Positions 8,906 to 17,794 of a stretch of DNA of 46,746 nt are shown piece after piece. This stretch comes from CAYVIB01 sp964451365 (GTDB lineage Bacteria; Pseudomonadota; Gammaproteobacteria; Pseudomonadales; Cellvibrionaceae), in assembly GCA_964451365.1 (NCBI GenBank), contig CAYVIB010000038.1, positions 1-46,746 on the forward strand, in the 5' to 3' direction. The notes beneath the pieces were generated by a model that saw only the letters and a list, made by a program, of their open reading frames with translations, was not told the origin of the DNA and made no database searches. Position numbers and translations under genes: made by a program. Position 1 is the stretch's first letter; each line of letters begins with the position of its first letter.

Positions 8906-11596
8906 ATGATCACCATCGACCTGAAATCACTCGTTGGAAAACTCAATGAACCCTGCCGCACCGCCCTGGAAGGTGCCGCCGGATTGTGCCTGTCGCGCAC
9001 CCACTACAATGTGGAAATAGAACATTGGCTGCTGAAACTATTGGAGATTTCCGACAGCGATCTCGCTGCGGTGCTGGAAAAATTTGAAATCAATCCCGGC
9101 AAACTGGCGCAGGAACTGAACAGGGAGCTCGACCGGATAAAATCCGGCAATTCCCGCGCGCCGGCACTATCGCCCACCATAGTCGACCTGGCGAAAAACG
9201 CCTGGATGCTCGCGTCGGTGGAATACGGACACGGCCAGGCGACATCGGCGCATGTCCTCGCCGCCCTGATGTTGGATGACAGCCTGCGGCGATCAACCGA
9301 AGTGACCTCGGGTCAATTGAAAAAAATTCCGCCCGAATCCCTGCGCGACGTGGTCCGCGCGCTGGTAGGCACAACAACGGAATCCCGCAACGCCAGTACA
9401 AGCGGTTCAACTGGCGAAGGCGCACCCACCGGCACCGGCGCGCCGAGCAAATCCCCCGCCCTGGACAAATACACCGTTAACCTCACCGAAGCAGCGAAAC
9501 AAGGCACTATCGATGCGGTACTCGGACGCGATGACGAAATCCGCCAGATTATCGATATCCTGATCCGCCGCCGGCAAAACAACCCGATCCTTACCGGCGA
9601 AGCCGGCGTGGGTAAAACCGCCGTGGTGGAAGGTTTTGCCCTGCGCATCGCTTCCGGCGACGTGCCCGAGCCGCTAAAAGGTGTCACTATCCGCAGCCTC
9701 GATCTGGGATTATTGCAAGCGGGTGCCAGCGTAAAAGGCGAATTCGAAAACCGCCTGAAATCGGTAATTTCCGAAGTAAAAGCCTCGCCCGAACCCATTA
9801 TTATGTTTATCGACGAGGCGCACACACTGATCGGCGCCGGCGGCAAGGAAGGCCAGGGCGACGCGGCCAACCTGCTCAAGCCCGCGCTGGCGCGCGGCGA
9901 GCTGCGCACCATTGCCGCCACCACCTGGGCGGAGTACAAAAAATATTTTGAGCGCGACCCCGCCCTTACCCGCCGCTTCCAGGTGGTGAAAGTGGAAGAG
10001 CCAAGCGAGGAAAAAGCCATCAACATGATGCGCGCGATTTCCGAAATGCTGCAATCGCACCACGGCGTACGCATTATGGATGAGGCGATTGTCGAATCCG
10101 TTCGCCTGTCCAGCCGCTATATCACCGCGCGCCAGTTGCCGGACAAATCCGTCAGTCTGTTGGATACCGCCTGCGCGCGCGTGGCATTAAGCCAGAGTGC
10201 CACACCTGCCGCGATCGAGGATACGCGGCGGCGTATTATGCAGTGCGAATCGAACATTATTTCCCTCGAGCGCGAAAACGCGACCCACGGCAACTGCGAG
10301 GAGCGGATCGCGGCGTTAAGCACCGAAAAAACCGAACTGGAGGTGCGCCTGAAGGAACAGGAAGACCAGTGGGAAAAAGAGCGCGAAAAAGTCAGCACAA
10401 TTCATTCCCTGCAAAAACAAATTGAAGAGGATTTCCATGCATCGCGCCTGTCCGAACAGGAAGCCGCAAAGAAAGACGCACCCAAACCACTGGCTGAAGA
10501 AGAGCGCAAGAAAATCAAGGCGGAACTGCAAAGCCTGATGGAAGAATTGGCTGCGATTCAGGGCGAAACGCCGATGATTCAGGTGAATGTCGATGGCCAG
10601 GCGATTGCCGAGGTGGTGGCGAACTGGACCGGCATCCCCGTGGGCAAAATGGTATCCGACGAAATCAATTCGATTTTGAATCTGAAGGAAGTGCTGAACG
10701 AACGTGTGATCGGCCAGGAACATGCGCTGGAAGCCATCGCACAAAGCATCCGCACATCGCGCGCCGGCCTGACCGACCCGCGCAAACCCATCGGCGTATT
10801 TTTTATGGTGGGCTCCAGCGGCGTGGGTAAAACCGAAACCGCCCTGGCACTGGCGGATATCCTTTACGGCGGCGAGCAAAACATCACAACCATCAACATG
10901 TCGGAATTCAAGGAAGAACACAAGGTATCGATGCTGTTGGGTTCCCCCCCCGGTTACGTGGGCTACGGCGAAGGCGGTGTGCTGACCGAGGCGGTGCGGC
11001 GCAAACCGTACAGCGTGGTACTGCTGGACGAAATGGAAAAGGCGCACCCCGGCGTGCAGGATATTTTCTATAACCTGTTCGACAAGGGCACCATTCGCGA
11101 CGGCGAGGGCCGCGACATCGATTTTCGCAATACCGTCATTATCATGACCTCCAACGCCGGCGAGGAGCATATCCGGGCGATGTGTGCCTCATCGGAAGAG
11201 CTGCCGGACCCGGAGGTGTTGCTGGATAATTTTCGCCCGCAACTGCTGCGTTATTTCAAGCCGGCTTTCCTCGGGCGCACCACCGTTATCCCCTACTATC
11301 CGCTGAGCGACGAAAACCTGATGAAGATTTGCAAAATCAATATGAATCGCATCGAAAAACGGGTGAAGGAGCACTACAATGCCGGGTTCAGTTACGACGA
11401 TGACGTAATGCTGAACATCGTCGCCCGCAGCCAGGAGGTGGATACCGGCGCGCGCAATATTGAAAACATTCTCACCCGCACCATGCTTCCCGCACTCGCT
11501 TCCGAATGCTTGGCGCGCATGGCCAAGGGCGAATCAATCAGTAAAATCCATATCGGGGCCACCGAAGACGGCGGATTTAGCTACACGGTAAGTTAG
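8906..11596 (+). CDS. tssH: T6SS sheath-recycling AAA+ ATPase ClpV (TssH)
   Basis: ClpV unfolds contracted TssB/TssC sheath using ATP so that subunits can be reused. The 896 residues comprise a Clp N domain (about 1-150), a Ser/Gly/Thr linker (about 158-182), AAA1 with Walker A GEAGVGKT (231-238) and Walker B IDEAH (302-306), a coiled-coil middle domain (about 430-550) and AAA2 with Walker A GSSGVGKT (about 635-642), the GSPPGYVGYG pore loop and Walker B LLDEMEKAHP. Both ATPase sites look intact. The SD is AGGGATAA. A run of eight C at 10944-10951 encodes the conserved pore-loop Pro pair. It is the last canonical tss gene of the operon. Confidence 0.96.
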   Translation: MITIDLKSLVGKLNEPCRTALEGAAGLCLSRTHYNVEIEHWLLKLLEISDSDLAAVLEKFEINPGKLAQELNRELDRIKSGNSRAPALSPTIVDLAKNAWMLASVEYGHGQATSAHVLAALMLDDSLRRSTEVTSGQLKKIPPESLRDVVRALVGTTTESRNASTSGSTGEGAPTGTGAPSKSPALDKYTVNLTEAAKQGTIDAVLGRDDEIRQIIDILIRRRQNNPILTGEAGVGKTAVVEGFALRIASGDVPEPLKGVTIRSLDLGLLQAGASVKGEFENRLKSVISEVKASPEPIIMFIDEAHTLIGAGGKEGQGDAANLLKPALARGELRTIAATTWAEYKKYFERDPALTRRFQVVKVEEPSEEKAINMMRAISEMLQSHHGVRIMDEAIVESVRLSSRYITARQLPDKSVSLLDTACARVALSQSATPAAIEDTRRRIMQCESNIISLERENATHGNCEERIAALSTEKTELEVRLKEQEDQWEKEREKVSTIHSLQKQIEEDFHASRLSEQEAAKKDAPKPLAEEERKKIKAELQSLMEELAAIQGETPMIQVNVDGQAIAEVVANWTGIPVGKMVSDEINSILNLKEVLNERVIGQEHALEAIAQSIRTSRAGLTDPRKPIGVFFMVGSSGVGKTETALALADILYGGEQNITTINMSEFKEEHKVSMLLGSPPGYVGYGEGGVLTEAVRRKPYSVVLLDEMEKAHPGVQDIFYNLFDKGTIRDGEGRDIDFRNTVIIMTSNAGEEHIRAMCASSEELPDPEVLLDNFRPQLLRYFKPAFLGRTTVIPYYPLSDENLMKICKINMNRIEKRVKEHYNAGFSYDDDVMLNIVARSQEVDTGARNIENILTRTMLPALASECLARMAKGESISKIHIGATEDGGFSYTVS

Positions 11597-11627
11597 GACG
11601 AAGCACACAAGGGATTTACGAAACGCT

Positions 11628-13073
11628 ATGCCATACCCAGCTTGTACAGATACAACTTCTTGCAGGACAAGCACATCCCGCCGGGCAATTAAAAAGTTTA
11701 CCGCAGCCAAACGCGGTAAACTTTTTGCCTTTTTAATTTCCTTTTACGCCTGCATTTGCGTGGCATTTTCTCATTCCGCAACCACGCAGGAAAAGGACAT
11801 CGAACAGCTGGAACAACAATTTCGGCAGGTATCCCAACAGTTTTACCAGCACAAGGCGCGGCAACAATCAACTTTCAATAAACTTGATGAACTTTATAGC
11901 CGGGCAAAATCCGCTTTTGCAAAAAATAATCCCATTTTGGCGGTCGGTGCTATTGTCGCCAACCTGGAATTGGCTAAAAAAAATATAAGCGATTCCAAAG
12001 TTCAGTACCTCGTCGCCAGGCTGCTTGAGCACAACGAATACCATACAGCTCAGGCGCTTTTCCAACACGCGCAAGAAAGTGGCGATCCTTACACCACATC
12101 CAAATTCAACTATCTGCTTGCCAATTATTATGTCGAACGCAAGGCCTGGGATAAAGCACAGCAGTATCTTTCGGCCATTGAGATTCAAAACGCACTGACC
12201 AGGCCGGAAAGCGACTACGCCACCATCCTGTTCGGCGTTATTATGCAAATGCACAAGCAACACCGGGAATCGGTAAAATTCTACGACCGCGTCCCCGACA
12301 CGTCGGACTACTACGGCTACGCGCAATTGAACAAGGCTGTGGCATTTATTCGCCAGGGCTGGTGGACCGATGCCCACATCGCCATCAACAACGCGCTGGA
12401 AAAAAAATCGCCGGCACACATTGAGGAATTCAACAACCGCCTTTACCTGGTGCTCGGCTATTCCCAACTGCACCACGAATTTTATCGCGATGCGCGACAG
12501 ACCTTCAGGCATATCGGGCTCAAAAGCCGCTACGTCAACCAGGCCCTGCTCGGAATTGGTTTGTGCGCACTGCACCAGGGGGACTTCGTCGGCGCGCTCA
12601 ACGCATTCAAGCTTTTGCAGGATAAAAAAACGGATGATATCTATGTCACCGAGAGCTACCTGCTACTCGCGTTCGTGTATGAACAGATGGGGCAGCATGC
12701 CACCGCTTCCGCCCACTATTCCGAAGCCATCGCCTATTACCAGGGTAGAGTTGCCGGGGCAGAACTGGAGTCCGCCAAAGTAAAAAACAGTCTCTCGGCA
12801 TCGAATACCGATTTCGATTACACAACTTTATCTAAAGCGGTATTCCAGGAAATTCCCGCCGATATCCGGGCAAACCTGGCCAGGTTGGAGCTGTTTTCCC
12901 GCGAAACACGCGATCCCCGGCTGGCAAAAAAAATCAACGACCTGAAGCACCAATACAATCAGGCCGTGTTGTCTTTATCGCAAGCCGTGTTGGCGGAGCA
13001 AACCCAGGTGCTGCAAAGTTACCTGAGCCAGTCACAGTTCGGTGTGGCAAAACTGTTTGACAGCGGCGAATGA
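11628..13073 (+). CDS. Exported TPR-repeat protein
   Basis: The product of up to 481 residues has a basic N-terminal region (RRAIKKFTAAKRGK), a hydrophobic segment (LFAFLISFYACICVAFSHSA) that reads as a signal peptide, then many helical repeats with TPR character (for example ALLGIGLCALHQGDFVGALNAF and YLLLAFVYEQMGQHATASAHY). It is probably a periplasmic scaffold. The start is uncertain: the ATG at 11628 has a weak, distant SD, and a terminator-like hairpin (11691-11726) lies within the first 35 codons, yet no alternative start downstream keeps the signal peptide. It is followed by three further envelope genes in the same direction. The exact function is not recognised. Confidence 0.75.
   Translation: MPYPACTDTTSCRTSTSRRAIKKFTAAKRGKLFAFLISFYACICVAFSHSATTQEKDIEQLEQQFRQVSQQFYQHKARQQSTFNKLDELYSRAKSAFAKNNPILAVGAIVANLELAKKNISDSKVQYLVARLLEHNEYHTAQALFQHAQESGDPYTTSKFNYLLANYYVERKAWDKAQQYLSAIEIQNALTRPESDYATILFGVIMQMHKQHRESVKFYDRVPDTSDYYGYAQLNKAVAFIRQGWWTDAHIAINNALEKKSPAHIEEFNNRLYLVLGYSQLHHEFYRDARQTFRHIGLKSRYVNQALLGIGLCALHQGDFVGALNAFKLLQDKKTDDIYVTESYLLLAFVYEQMGQHATASAHYSEAIAYYQGRVAGAELESAKVKNSLSASNTDFDYTTLSKAVFQEIPADIRANLARLELFSRETRDPRLAKKINDLKHQYNQAVLSLSQAVLAEQTQVLQSYLSQSQFGVAKLFDSGE
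11691..11731 (+). terminator. Perfect 14-bp hairpin with T-tracts at the T6SS/TPR boundary
   Basis: AAAAAGTTTACCGC (11691-11704) and GCGGTAAACTTTTT (11713-11726) are exact complements around an 8-nt loop, followed by GCCTTTTT. This has the shape of a rho-independent terminator about 95 bp after clpV. It sits inside the apparent signal-peptide coding region of the next gene, where it encodes KKFTAAKRGKLF. It either ends the T6SS transcript or acts as a translation-sensitive attenuator. Confidence 0.7.
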
Positions 13074-13088
13074 CGGTGGTGAAAAAGG

Positions 13089-15887
13089 ATGATTCGTAAA
13101 ATATCATTTCCGGTTTTAGCGCTGTGCATTGCCGCCTGTTCAAGTAACGAACGAAAACCGACGCTTGCCGATGTGGATATTAGCAATCCCGACTCCATGC
13201 AGGGCAGCGTTTTCGTCAAACCGAAATCCGACGAGGAAATCAAACAGGCTTACTACGCCTACATCAAGAATGCATCGAAAAATGACGCCTCCCGCCTGAC
13301 AGCCATCAATCGCCTGGCGCAACTCGAGTTGGAGCTGACGAACAAACTGCTGCGTGACAGCAAGCCAGAGGAAAATGCAGAGCTTATTGAGGATGCAGTC
13401 TACACCGCCACCCTGGAAAAAACCGCTGCCCTACTGGAAACCGCCCTGCGGGATTTTCCCGACGCGGAGGACAACGATTTAAGTCTGTACCAACTGGCGA
13501 GAACCTACGATCAACTGGGCCGGCAGGACCGGGCCATGGAAGCGCTGCAACAACTGGTGGCCAAATACCCTAAGTCGCCGCACTATGCGGAGGCACAATT
13601 CCGTATCGGCGAGCACGCCTTTATTCACCGCGATTATATTTCAGCAGAGGACGCCTATACGGAAGTGATCCTGACGCCCACCAGCGACCTCTTCTTTGAG
13701 CGCGCATTATTTAAACGCGGCTGGGCGCGCTATAAGCAGCAGCTCTATATCGAGGCAGTGGACGATTATCTCGAAGCACTCACCTATCACAATTTCGTCG
13801 ACCAGGAAGAACTCAGCCGGACCGAAAAAGACCTGTTCCAGGAATATTTCCGCGCTATCGGCCTGGCTTTTTCTTACCTGCGCGGTGCCGAAACGCTGCA
13901 CGAATATTTCGCCGACAAATCGGATTTTAAATACCTTTATCACGCTTACACAGTAGTCGCCGATATTTACCTGGACCAGAAGCGTTTTACCGACGCCGCA
14001 AACACATTAATTCAATTTACGGCGCATCACCCCTCTTCCATCGACGTGCCGAATGCGGAGCTAAAGGTAATCCAGATCTGGCAGGATGGTGGCTTTACCG
14101 CCAATCTCTACGCCGCCATCGACAGGTTTTACAGCACCTACAGTCCCGACTCCAATTTCTGGAAAAACGCGGAGAACGAACAATATAGGCAAGTTAATGC
14201 CAAACTGCGCAAATATGTCGTGCTGGTTGCTTCATACTTCCACAGTCGGTACCAGAAAAAGAAAACCCCGGATGACTTTGATAAAACCCGATTGTGGTAT
14301 GAACGCTACCTGAAACACTACAGTGCCTATGCCAACCAGGATAATATCTACAACCTCTACGCGGAATTTCTGGTAGATGCGGGAGAACCTGCAAAAGCAA
14401 TCCGGTTGTTTGAGCTGGCAGCTTACGATGGTCAGTTGATCCTCGATAAAAAAGCGGCCTACGCCACACTGGTGCTTTCCGATGAGCTCTACAACAGTAG
14501 CCAGTCCAACGAGGAAAAAAGCTCTTGGTTGAATAAACATATCGATTACGCGTTGCGCTTTGTGCAATTGTATCCCACCGATTCGCGTTCCAACGAAATT
14601 GCCCTGCACGCCGCGGAAATCAGTTTTAACAACCGGATTCACCAGCAGGCCATCCAACTGGCAAACCTGGTGAAGGACGATGCCCCGGCCAGCGTGCGTC
14701 ACGACGCAAACAACCTGCAGGCGCGTTCGTATTTTGCGCTGGAGCAGTTTGCCGATGCGGAGGTGGTTTACCTGGAGCTCCTGTCGAACCCGCAAATTTC
14801 CGCCAAACAAAAACGCGAACTTGGCGATGGCCTGGCACTCAGTATTTACCGCCAGGCGGAAAAAGCCAGGGACGCCAGGCAACTGGCGGAAGCAAAAAAA
14901 CATTTTGCCCGAATCTCCGATATCTCTCCGGCTTCGGATGTCGCCTCCTCCGGCCTATTCGATGCCATCGCGCTGGCCATGGGCAACAACGACTGGAATG
15001 ATGCGATTATCTATATTAAACGCTTCCAGCAACTCTACCCCCGGCACAAACGCCACCAGGAAGTGTCGCGCCAACTTTCCGTTGCCTACCTTAAATCCAA
15101 CCAGGATGAGAAAGCCGCCCGGGAGCTGGAGCGCATCGCCCGCTCCGACGACAGCGAGGAAGTACAAATGGCGGCGCTATGGCAGGCGGCGGAACTGTAT
15201 GAGTCGAAAAAGGATTACCAGGGCGCGATCCGGTCCTATCGGGATTACGCTCATAAATATCCGACTCCGTTTCCGCAAAATATGGAAGCGATGTTCAAGC
15301 TGACCCAGCTCTACGGAAAAACCGGCAACGCGGAAAACAGGCTGTTCTGGCAACGCAAAATCCAGTCGGCGGATCGCAAAGCCACCAAGCGGGTAAAAAA
15401 CGACCGCACCAACTTTATTGCCTCCACCACTGTGCTCGAATTGGCCCGGGAAGAAAAAGCCCGATTCAGCCAAGTAAAACTGGTGGAGCCACTGGCAAAA
15501 AACCTGAAACGCAAGAAAGATTTGATGCAACAGGCCATCAAACTGTACGGACAGGCGTCCTCCTATGGACTGGCTGATATTACCACCGAATCCACCTTTT
15601 CAATCGGCAGTATCTATCAGCAATTCAGTAAATCGCTATTGCAATCGGAGCGACCATCCAACCTCAATGCCGAAGAACTGGAACAATACAATATTCTGCT
15701 GGAGGACCAGGCCTTTCCGTTCGAGGAAAAAGCCATCGAATTTTACGAAACTAATCTCGCGCGTGTTCGACAAAACAACTACAACGAGTGGATTGAAAAC
15801 AGTTTCAATCAACTCGTTGTGCTGTTTCCGGTGCGTTTTGCGCGGCAGGGAAAAATAAGCGCTTACCTGGGTGAGGATATAGAGTAA
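13089..15887 (+). CDS. Large TPR-repeat outer-membrane lipoprotein
   Basis: The product has 932 residues with a lipoprotein signal peptide ending in the lipobox IAAC (Cys17); +2 is Ser, which favours outer-membrane sorting by Lol. The rest is almost entirely TPR-like helical repeats (for example LYQLARTYDQLGRQDRAMEALQ, and FKRGWARYKQQLYIEAVDDY at about residues 205-225). A large TPR lipoprotein of this kind is usually a periplasm-facing scaffold. From memory, TPR proteins like this occur beside ExbB/ExbD and AgmX/GltJ-type genes related to the Myxococcus Glt machinery, but no ExbB/ExbD gene is present here. It starts 15 bp after the previous TPR gene and its stop directly abuts the next ATG. 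Confidence 0.8.
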   Translation: MIRKISFPVLALCIAACSSNERKPTLADVDISNPDSMQGSVFVKPKSDEEIKQAYYAYIKNASKNDASRLTAINRLAQLELELTNKLLRDSKPEENAELIEDAVYTATLEKTAALLETALRDFPDAEDNDLSLYQLARTYDQLGRQDRAMEALQQLVAKYPKSPHYAEAQFRIGEHAFIHRDYISAEDAYTEVILTPTSDLFFERALFKRGWARYKQQLYIEAVDDYLEALTYHNFVDQEELSRTEKDLFQEYFRAIGLAFSYLRGAETLHEYFADKSDFKYLYHAYTVVADIYLDQKRFTDAANTLIQFTAHHPSSIDVPNAELKVIQIWQDGGFTANLYAAIDRFYSTYSPDSNFWKNAENEQYRQVNAKLRKYVVLVASYFHSRYQKKKTPDDFDKTRLWYERYLKHYSAYANQDNIYNLYAEFLVDAGEPAKAIRLFELAAYDGQLILDKKAAYATLVLSDELYNSSQSNEEKSSWLNKHIDYALRFVQLYPTDSRSNEIALHAAEISFNNRIHQQAIQLANLVKDDAPASVRHDANNLQARSYFALEQFADAEVVYLELLSNPQISAKQKRELGDGLALSIYRQAEKARDARQLAEAKKHFARISDISPASDVASSGLFDAIALAMGNNDWNDAIIYIKRFQQLYPRHKRHQEVSRQLSVAYLKSNQDEKAARELERIARSDDSEEVQMAALWQAAELYESKKDYQGAIRSYRDYAHKYPTPFPQNMEAMFKLTQLYGKTGNAENRLFWQRKIQSADRKATKRVKNDRTNFIASTTVLELAREEKARFSQVKLVEPLAKNLKRKKDLMQQAIKLYGQASSYGLADITTESTFSIGSIYQQFSKSLLQSERPSNLNAEELEQYNILLEDQAFPFEEKAIEFYETNLARVRQNNYNEWIENSFNQLVVLFPVRFARQGKISAYLGEDIE

Positions 15888-16505
15888 ATGAAAAACAGGA
15901 AGAAGCATTTTTCCATCCAGCTGTTTTACGTCAGCTGCATTTTGACTCTTGCCGGCTGCGGCGGCGGAACCAGGGAACAGATCGATACGCCCGTCGCCAC
16001 ACCAGAGGTGGTCGGGCAATCGGGTGTCCTGCCCGCCTCGGAACTGGAAAATTACCTGCAGGCCATACAGTTGATTGATAGGCGGGAATACAAACCGGCG
16101 GAAAAACTCCTGGTTAAGCTCGGCAAACGGTATGACTCGATCACCGGCGTATGGGCAAACCTGGCGGTCGCTTATTACCACCAGGACGAATTCGACAAGG
16201 CCGGGAACGCGGCACTGCGGGCTTATGCGCTCAACCCCGACGATGCGGAGATTCAAAACCTGATGGGCTTACTGGCTGTCAGGCAGGGAAAATTCCGGGA
16301 CGCCGAAGCACATTATAAAAGGGCCTTGGAGTTGAAAAAGGATTTTGCCAATGCGCATTACAACCTGGCGCTGCTTTTGGACATTTATTACCAGGATATC
16401 GCATCGGCTTATGAACACTACAACCGCTACCTGTCACTTACCGGTGGGCAAGATAAGGAAACCGCAAACTGGGTTGAACAGCTAAAGTATTCCCTGGAGA
16501 GATAG
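15888..16505 (+). CDS. Small TPR lipoprotein (PilF-like architecture)
   Basis: The product has 205 residues. The signal peptide ends in lipobox LAGC (Cys24), with Gly at +2, predicting outer-membrane lipidation. Three or so TPR units follow, with classic spacing: GVWANLAVAYYHQDEFDKAG, then EIQNLMGLLAVRQGKFRDAE and NAHYNLALLLDIYYQDIASA. The architecture is like the pilotins PilF/PilW, but there is no pilus gene nearby, so the role is probably assembly of the neighbouring large TPR proteins. The ATG follows the previous stop codon without a gap (TAAATG), implying coupled translation. Confidence 0.78.
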   Translation: MKNRKKHFSIQLFYVSCILTLAGCGGGTREQIDTPVATPEVVGQSGVLPASELENYLQAIQLIDRREYKPAEKLLVKLGKRYDSITGVWANLAVAYYHQDEFDKAGNAALRAYALNPDDAEIQNLMGLLAVRQGKFRDAEAHYKRALELKKDFANAHYNLALLLDIYYQDIASAYEHYNRYLSLTGGQDKETANWVEQLKYSLER

Positions 16506-16511
16506 AAGAAG

Positions 16512-16757
16512 ATGAAATTCACGTTGTCAGCCGCGCTACTGCTTCTGCCCGTTTCGGTTTTCCCGCAGGACAGAATTGAGCTGGATACCACGGTAATCAA
16601 AGGCAATACCGAATTACCTAAAATTCTCTACGTAGTACCGTGGAAGGATGCCACCGGAAGAACCAGCAATGAACAAAAGTTAACACTCCACAGTCTTTTT
16701 GGGGATCTGTTCGATCCCGTAGCACCGGAGGCGCCCGCAACAACGATTCCCGAATAA
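16512..16757 (+). CDS. Short secreted protein closing the TPR operon
   Basis: The product has 81 residues with a clear signal peptide (MKFTLSAALLLLPVSVFPQ). The mature part is only about 60 residues, with a motif ELPKILYVVPWKD in the middle and an acidic Pro-rich end. The SD-like GAGAGATAGAAG precedes the ATG, 6 bp after the TPR lipoprotein gene. I recall similar small proteins with an ELPKxLYxVPWK core next to ExbB/ExbD/TPR clusters in other gammaproteobacteria, but that is unverified memory. Function unknown. Confidence 0.7.
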   Translation: MKFTLSAALLLLPVSVFPQDRIELDTTVIKGNTELPKILYVVPWKDATGRTSNEQKLTLHSLFGDLFDPVAPEAPATTIPE

Positions 16758-17215
16758 CAATGTAAAACTCCAGTTCTGACTGATCCATATTGCCACAGGA
16801 ATACTTGCCAACAATGTGCAATGCTATAACCTTCGTCTATTGCCTGGCTGTGTTGCTCAATGAGACGCACCTTGAAATACTGAATGTTCCGAATATTTAG
16901 TAGCCAAAGTTAAGTTCGAGGTCGGAAACCAGATCAGGCAAGTCGTCTATGTTCGGATCGTACTCGTCAGAGCGTTTGCCCATTGATACCCAATACACAA
17001 TATCTCCCGCCATATCAGGCTTCCGAGTGCTTCTCCATTAAGAAAACCTGAGCACTTCCTTTTCACATCGAATACAGAATATTGCCCGGACATTAAGATG
17101 GTTTAATTTATCTCACGCTCGCGGGACGCCCGCTCTTTAATGTTGGAATCAAAAGTGTCACTAAAACGAGCCTGCCGATTTTTACGTTTCCGTGTTTGGT
17201 GCTTAATTTGGCAGT
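16758..17215. other. Gap between the TPR operon and the immunity gene, with minus-strand coding remnants
   Basis: These are 458 bp between convergent transcription units. No full gene is present. On the minus strand there are two short reading frames with natural-looking composition (16897-17013 and 17103-17219), described separately. A small GC hairpin, GCGGG-ACG-CCCGC at about 17121-17133, is followed by CTCTTT on the plus strand; it could be a weak terminator for the TPR operon. The stretch is more AT-rich than the flanking genes. Confidence 0.5.
16897..17013 (-). pseudogene. Short acidic ORF, possible C-terminal remnant of an immunity gene
   Basis: The minus strand encodes 38 residues from an ATG, beginning MAGDIVYWVSMGKRSDEYDP and ending DLELNFGY before a TAA stop. 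The acidic, aromatic composition is like the C-terminus of an immunity protein, and the frame is closed 27 bp further upstream by a stop codon. It lies downstream of the nuclease/immunity pair, where discarded toxin and immunity fragments often accumulate. It might instead be a very small intact gene, although no SD is apparent. No homologue is recognised. Confidence 0.35.
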
Positions 17216-17219
17216 TCAC
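17103..17219 (-). pseudogene. Basic 38-codon frame after the immunity gene, possible toxin C-terminal remnant
   Basis: Read from a GTG that overlaps the end of the immunity gene in another frame, this gives a strongly basic peptide (CQIKHQTRKRKNRQARFSDT, later IKERASREREIN) ending at TAA. The basic composition contrasts with the acidic remnant just downstream and would suit the tail of a nuclease toxin. There is no independent start signal and the frame is short, so this may be chance. It is reported because the two remnants together would make a decayed toxin/immunity cassette. Confidence 0.2.
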
Positions 17220-17794
17220 ACCATATCGACTTGAATCAGGTCAATCCCCCAGCCGTCGTCCGGTCTGTATTTAACCAGACTATCGAAAACCTGCTGATGA
17301 ACAATGAGATCTATCGGACTTTCACCCAGCCGGAAAAATAGCAGTCCCTTGAGCTTGCTCTGGTCAAGCACGAGTTCGTTGAACGCCAGGGATGGAATGT
17401 TGATCCCCTCAGGGTTTCCCTCAAGCAGGGTATCGTAATCAGATTTATCCAGGTTTGCACAAGCGACCAGGCCCAGCACATTAAAGGCAAAGTAATCATT
17501 CCACTGCCCACCCGTATCGGGATTGATAACCGTTGCAGGAAAAACTTGAAAATTATCAACTCCAGCTTTCATCAAAGTATCGATGAACTTCTTACTGGCA
17601 AGTGGGACCTCACTATCAAAAAAATGGGGAAGTTTTTCAGCATCAGGAAAATCGACTTCAAATACCAGTGACGGCAGATGTTGCGCCTGAATTAATTTGC
17701 CAGATAAAAATGAATTCTCGTCACCAACATCAGGGCAGGTCTGAATGCCATAATCAATATAACTATCGGTTTCCATTAAGAAATAAGCGCTCAT
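17216..17794 (-). CDS. DUF1629/Imm11-like immunity protein
   Basis: This 192-residue cytosolic acidic protein has no signal peptide. The C-terminal half matches the pattern of the DUF1629 (Imm11) family: LKGLLFFRLGESPIDLIVHQ, then a closing GWGIDLIQV strand. Imm11 proteins protect against polymorphic toxins, including AHH-type nucleases. The ATG overlaps the stop of the nuclease gene as ATGA (17791-17794), the usual coupling for an effector and its immunity protein. It should neutralise that nuclease in the producing cell. The family call rests on motif reading; the immunity role is supported mainly by context. Confidence 0.68.
   Translation of the reverse strand: MSAYFLMETDSYIDYGIQTCPDVGDENSFLSGKLIQAQHLPSLVFEVDFPDAEKLPHFFDSEVPLASKKFIDTLMKAGVDNFQVFPATVINPDTGGQWNDYFAFNVLGLVACANLDKSDYDTLLEGNPEGINIPSLAFNELVLDQSKLKGLLFFRLGESPIDLIVHQQVFDSLVKYRPDDGWGIDLIQVDMV

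Noticed and set aside
10944..10951. Run of eight C in clpV as a phase-variation tract
   Set aside because: It encodes the invariant Pro pair of the GSPPGYVGYG pore loop and the frame is intact; codon need explains it.
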